Shown: piece after piece, positions 60,131 through 64,000 of the stretch
Layout of the letters: the number at the start of each line of letters is the position of its first letter
Position numbering within the stretch: position 1 is the stretch's first letter
From: Corydoras sp. C115
Lineage: Eukaryota; Chordata; Actinopteri; Siluriformes; Callichthyidae
DNA: 64,000 nucleotides
Direction: 5' to 3'
NCBI GenBank assembly: GCA_019802505.1
Contig: JAFMOC010000011.1
Span: 6,333,501 to 6,397,500 of the forward strand
Translations under genes and position numbers: made by a program
The notes under the pieces: generated by a model
What the model was told of the DNA's origin: nothing
Seen by the model: the letters and a program-made list of their open reading frames with translations, nothing else
Databases searched by the model: none

Positions 60131-63100
60131 TGGAGTGACAGAAAGCAGTGGACATGTATTATAATCTAAAACATCTGAGAATTTAAGGTCATGCACATTG
60201 GCCCAACAGGGTTAGAGCTGGGACTTAACCTTAACCTTCTGATTAATTGTCCAGTACTTTGGCCACCTGTGCATAAGACTTAATTAAGCAGCCCAAAGTT
60301 AAAAGTTAACTTCAACTTATTTGATATGGCTCACTGAAATAAACAGCCAGCACTTGCCAGCAAGAAGTAAATTTGTGACAACAGTTTCAGTTCAGTTAAT
60401 TCCTGTAAATCTCCATCTTAACAGATTGACTGTGATTACATAGACTGAATCCAGATTGGCGCCGGTTAATCTGATTGTGGAACGCACAAAGCTGTTCAAA
60501 TCTTGACCAGGGTTCTTGAAGTTCCCGTAATGCTTGCTGACTGTCAAACAAGCATGTATGCATTTTAAAAGGTTAAACACGAAAGCAAAATAGTAAGTAC
60601 TTTACTAATAGGGTTCAATACTTGATAAATAAATCCTCTGTATAATCTCTCATTTGATCTGTATTTTAAATATTTTATACAGAAAAAATTGTTATTTTTA
60701 TATTTGCATAGCCATGATCAATAGCTCACTCTTTTAGCTTATACAAAATAAAAATCCAAACTCACAGCTAAAATTTACCAGCTAATGAAACACATCTCCT
60801 ATGAGTATGAGGGTGATTCATTCATGTCGCCCAGAAGACCTTTTTCTGGTAACTGATAATATGATTTATATGAAGAACGATTCAAATGATTAGCATTTTA
60901 TTATTAAATGTCTTTCATATGCAATGTGACATGAGGTGGAGGTGAACTGGATAGATATTCTGGCTGCATGTCTGCTTCTTTCAGTCTACCAGGCCCAACA
61001 AATGTGGTTTGACGGGCATTAGTTGTCATCTAAATGATGACCTTAGTAGAAAAACAACTTCCACTTTCAGCAGTGGAGCCCCTGCAGCTCTTATGGAGGA
61101 CACATCATGACAAGGTTGAAAATGAGGAGGTTGTAGGAGAAATGCAGAATGAAAAAAAGACTGAAGATCTATACCTGGTAGAAGGTCTGACCACATTTAC
61201 ATTTCACTTGGTTGTAGCTCAGATTGTAATCTATAAATAGAATTGTCAGAAGTTTGTAAAAACCCACTTAGTGACTGACTTAGTGACTGACTTAGAAAAG
61301 GTTTTTACGTAAGAAAAGATTAAAAATTGATAATTGTCTTGGATTATTACATGAACATTTAAAATGTATGTAATGTGGCTAATGATTGACACCAAAAAGT
61401 GTCAAATCACAGAAACAATGCACAGTTTCTAATGTTTGTTATTTATTTTGTTGTAAACCAAAAATTTTGCTACTGAAAAAAGACAATGCACAGCTTTTGG
61501 TGAATTTTAACACGTAATATTCCTTATAACACAAAAATATAAAATATATATTTTAAAACAAAATTGTGTGACTTTACGTATGTATTAACTTGTTTTGGAA
61601 AAAAAAAAAACATTTTCCTGTACAAAGTAAACAGACAAAAAAGTAAAGTGTAAAGTTTCTGCTACACGCATAATACGTATTTTCAGTATGAATACCGTCT
61701 GGACGGTGACAATTTTTTTTTACTCGTGATTAATTGAAAAAGCAATTAATTGTCTCATCACTATCAGTTACTAAAATAGTTTCATTAGAATTAAGAATTA
61801 ATTTGTGTTTTCACAATAAAGTATTTTTTGTTTTCTTTAGTTCTCAATTTATTAAAGTCTTTAAAGTGAAATAATGAAAGGGTGCTTATTTTTAACATAA
61901 AACACATAATTAATTTGGGATCCCAAGAAAATAACTTTGATGTATGCAGCTCGCTGTAACCAATTATCACTGAAAGAACATGCACAAGCCAGCGTCTCAT
62001 GCATACAAAAATACTTTCTTTATGCATGCATCATGTTCAACTGCTAATTGGTTGTTATAGACACTAGTTATAATACACAAAAATCTGTTTATATTGTTTA
62101 ATAAATAAGAGATAATTGCACAAGCCAATTATTGACGTCTGCATGGTGATGTAGTCGTAAGGAGAAGGGGTCTTGAATCTCCCTGAGGGGTTTTATTTTA
62201 TTATAATGACCAACCATATCACATTATACCCCTTTTAACAAGGCTACTAACATAATACAAGAATTAACAAGTTCAAGTTCATTTATTTATATAGCTCTTT
62301 TTACAATAGTTCAACACAAAAAAATTATTTTGAAATTAGTTTATTCCTAAGGAAGCCAGATATCATATACAAAGAATGGCAGAACTGACCAATCAAAACT
62401 GAGTATCCAATCAAGATATTTAATAGTTTGCCCTTGCTTTCCTGCCTTTCTTGTGTACAGTTATTTTGTCTATGTAAAGGTTATTTTATACATACATATT
62501 GTATTTTTATGCCCCTCACAGATTGTTACCTTAAATGCCATGCTTCACTGGACAGAACACCTTACTAACCCACTCATTCATTATCATGAGAAAATTATGT
62601 ATGATTCTTGGGACCTACGTGCCACAAAAACACTTCTTGAATTACCTTTATGTATATATTAGTATATAGATGTGCTGGTTTTGAAGAAGAATATTTTTTA
62701 TATTTAATATAATGCACACAGAGCAACTGAGGGAATTTCTAAAAGATGTATACACCTAAAAATGATTTAAAACAAGTCATTAAATGTTATATATATATAT
62801 ATTTATTTATTTCAATTTTTAAGGTGGAGCTCCTGGGTACGTTATGGAGTTTGTGTTGGGTTGTGAATGAGTTTCTGCGCCCTACAATGAAATGATGACC
62901 TATTGTCTTAAGCTGCTTTTTTACTCCTTTAATGCTTGAATAATCTCCATCAACCCTTATTAGGATAAGCCAATTTGAACTACAAATGACTAAATTAATT
63001 GAGAATAAATCTTCATTTTCCAAGATTAAAACACTTCAAATGAAAATTGTAATGAGATATTACCTTTTAAATGCTGACTCAATCAGGGTTGAAACAGGCT

Positions 63101-64000
63101 GTCTAATTACTTCATACAGGTCAAGTGGACATGTATCCACATGTACACAGTACTATATAAAACTGCACCACGGTGCCCGGTTATTCAGACTAAACATATT
63201 CATTTTTGGTCTGAGGCATTTTTAATGCCACATGAATTCCATCTTTAACATTTTTTACTTGGCCTACATGGTGACTGTTTTTTTTATTGTTATGTGTAAG
63301 TGTATATGATCAGGGGGTTGCTGCAGTCCGCCGGGTTGAAGCTCAGCAACATTGTGATTATAAAACAAAGTCTATTGAGCACCTCAGTGTACCAAATGAT
63401 CAACTGATTTTTTTTGTTCCCTGATGGCACAGGGGTGTATTTTATTAGTGTTTGTGAGTTCTGTTCCTGAAGACCCACATCTCTGCACTTTATAATTTGT
63501 ATCCTGTTTCCATCAAATCTGATTCATGTAATTAGCATTAACCGACTATTATTGAGTTAAAGTGTGTGTGTGTCAACGAAAATAAAAAAATCACACTAAT
63601 ATGTACAGGTCAGTTGGTTTTAAAAAGGTTTTAAAACCACTGTATATTATAACGACATTGCCAAAAGTCCTCTCAAAAGTTGTATGGTCTGTCAAACACT
63701 TTATAGGATGTATTTGACTTTCCTAGCATCAATATGAGATTTTACCTCAAAACATTGCAACTCTGGATGGAAATAAATGTTATGTTGCATAAGGCTGTCA
63801 AATGCCCCAAAGTGTATTTCCCCAGGTAGTGTATTATGCAGGGGCACCTGTTTGACATTTGGAATACAATGTCTCTTGCTTCCTTCAGACAAATGTCATT
63901 ACATTGACTACTAAGCTGCCCAGATGGGTAAGTGAAAAACTAAAAAAAGGCCAAAGAGCAACATGGTCCTGGAAAAAAAGCAAAAAACCTTCACTCAGAG
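60131..64000. other. Intergenic, no gene seen
   Basis: AT-rich DNA with short open frames only. TTCAAGTTCATTTATTTATA near 62270 resembles the start of module M and the insert at 1033-1220, a common fish repeat motif. (TA)n near 62790. No exon with both splice sites and a protein family match was found. Confidence 0.5.

Noticed and set aside
61034..61240. 68-codon plus-strand frame (Glu- and Lys-containing)
   Set aside because: No splice partners, no domain and no conservation evidence; consistent with a chance frame.

Overview
This is vertebrate nuclear DNA, almost certainly from a teleost fish. It carries three intron-containing genes with GT-AG introns in AT-rich DNA, a very high load of one tRNA-derived SINE of the Mermaid-like fish type, Tc1/mariner and hAT DNA transposons, and 3' tails with the GGATAA hairpin of fish L2-type LINEs. 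An otophysan such as a catfish would fit, but I cannot fix the species.

Genes. (1) idh3g, minus strand, is the gamma regulatory subunit of mitochondrial NAD-isocitrate dehydrogenase. Six coding exons lie at 8858-8935 (start), 4637-4684, 2856-2953, 2662-2777, 891-951 and 667-799, and the gene runs off the left edge. (2) fam120c, plus strand, has sixteen coding exons from 14114 to 25754 (1050 codons before the stop) and a probable 4.8-kb 3' UTR ending near 30.6 kb. (3) hsd17b10, plus strand, has six coding exons from 39311 to 46170 (260 aa). All exon joins listed were checked by hand for splice dinucleotides, phase and family match. idh3g and fam120c are divergent; fam120c and hsd17b10 are in tandem, echoing their proximity on human Xp11.22. 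The three genes do not form a pathway, although idh3g and hsd17b10 both encode mitochondrial NAD-dependent dehydrogenases.

Layout. 0-9 kb: idh3g, with introns and upstream DNA packed with SINEs. 9-13 kb: intergenic SINEs and a hAT element with two nested SINEs. 13.06-14.1 kb: CpG-rich fam120c promoter and 5' UTR. 14.1-30.6 kb: fam120c, with a second hAT element in intron 1. 30.6-39.1 kb: intergenic, with two large SINE-based tandem arrays. 39.1-46.6 kb: hsd17b10, whose promoter and first exon sit between copies of the same tandem unit. 46.6-64 kb: no convincing host gene; SINEs, a nearly intact Tc1 element (49960-51576), LTR and LINE relics and long (AT)n tracts.

Most notable signal: the SINE repeatedly occurs as head-to-tail multimers in which the linker is a copy of the target-site flank (5.8-6.5, 12.2-12.9, 31.5-33.3, 37.4-41.1 and 56.1-56.8 kb). 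The array at 6.6-8.6 kb carries the exact linker, truncated second head and diagnostic tail variant of the dimer at 56 kb, yet has its own 10-bp target duplication. This suggests that a multimeric SINE moved as one unit. I found no CRISPR array, no functional tRNA or rRNA gene and no viral gene.
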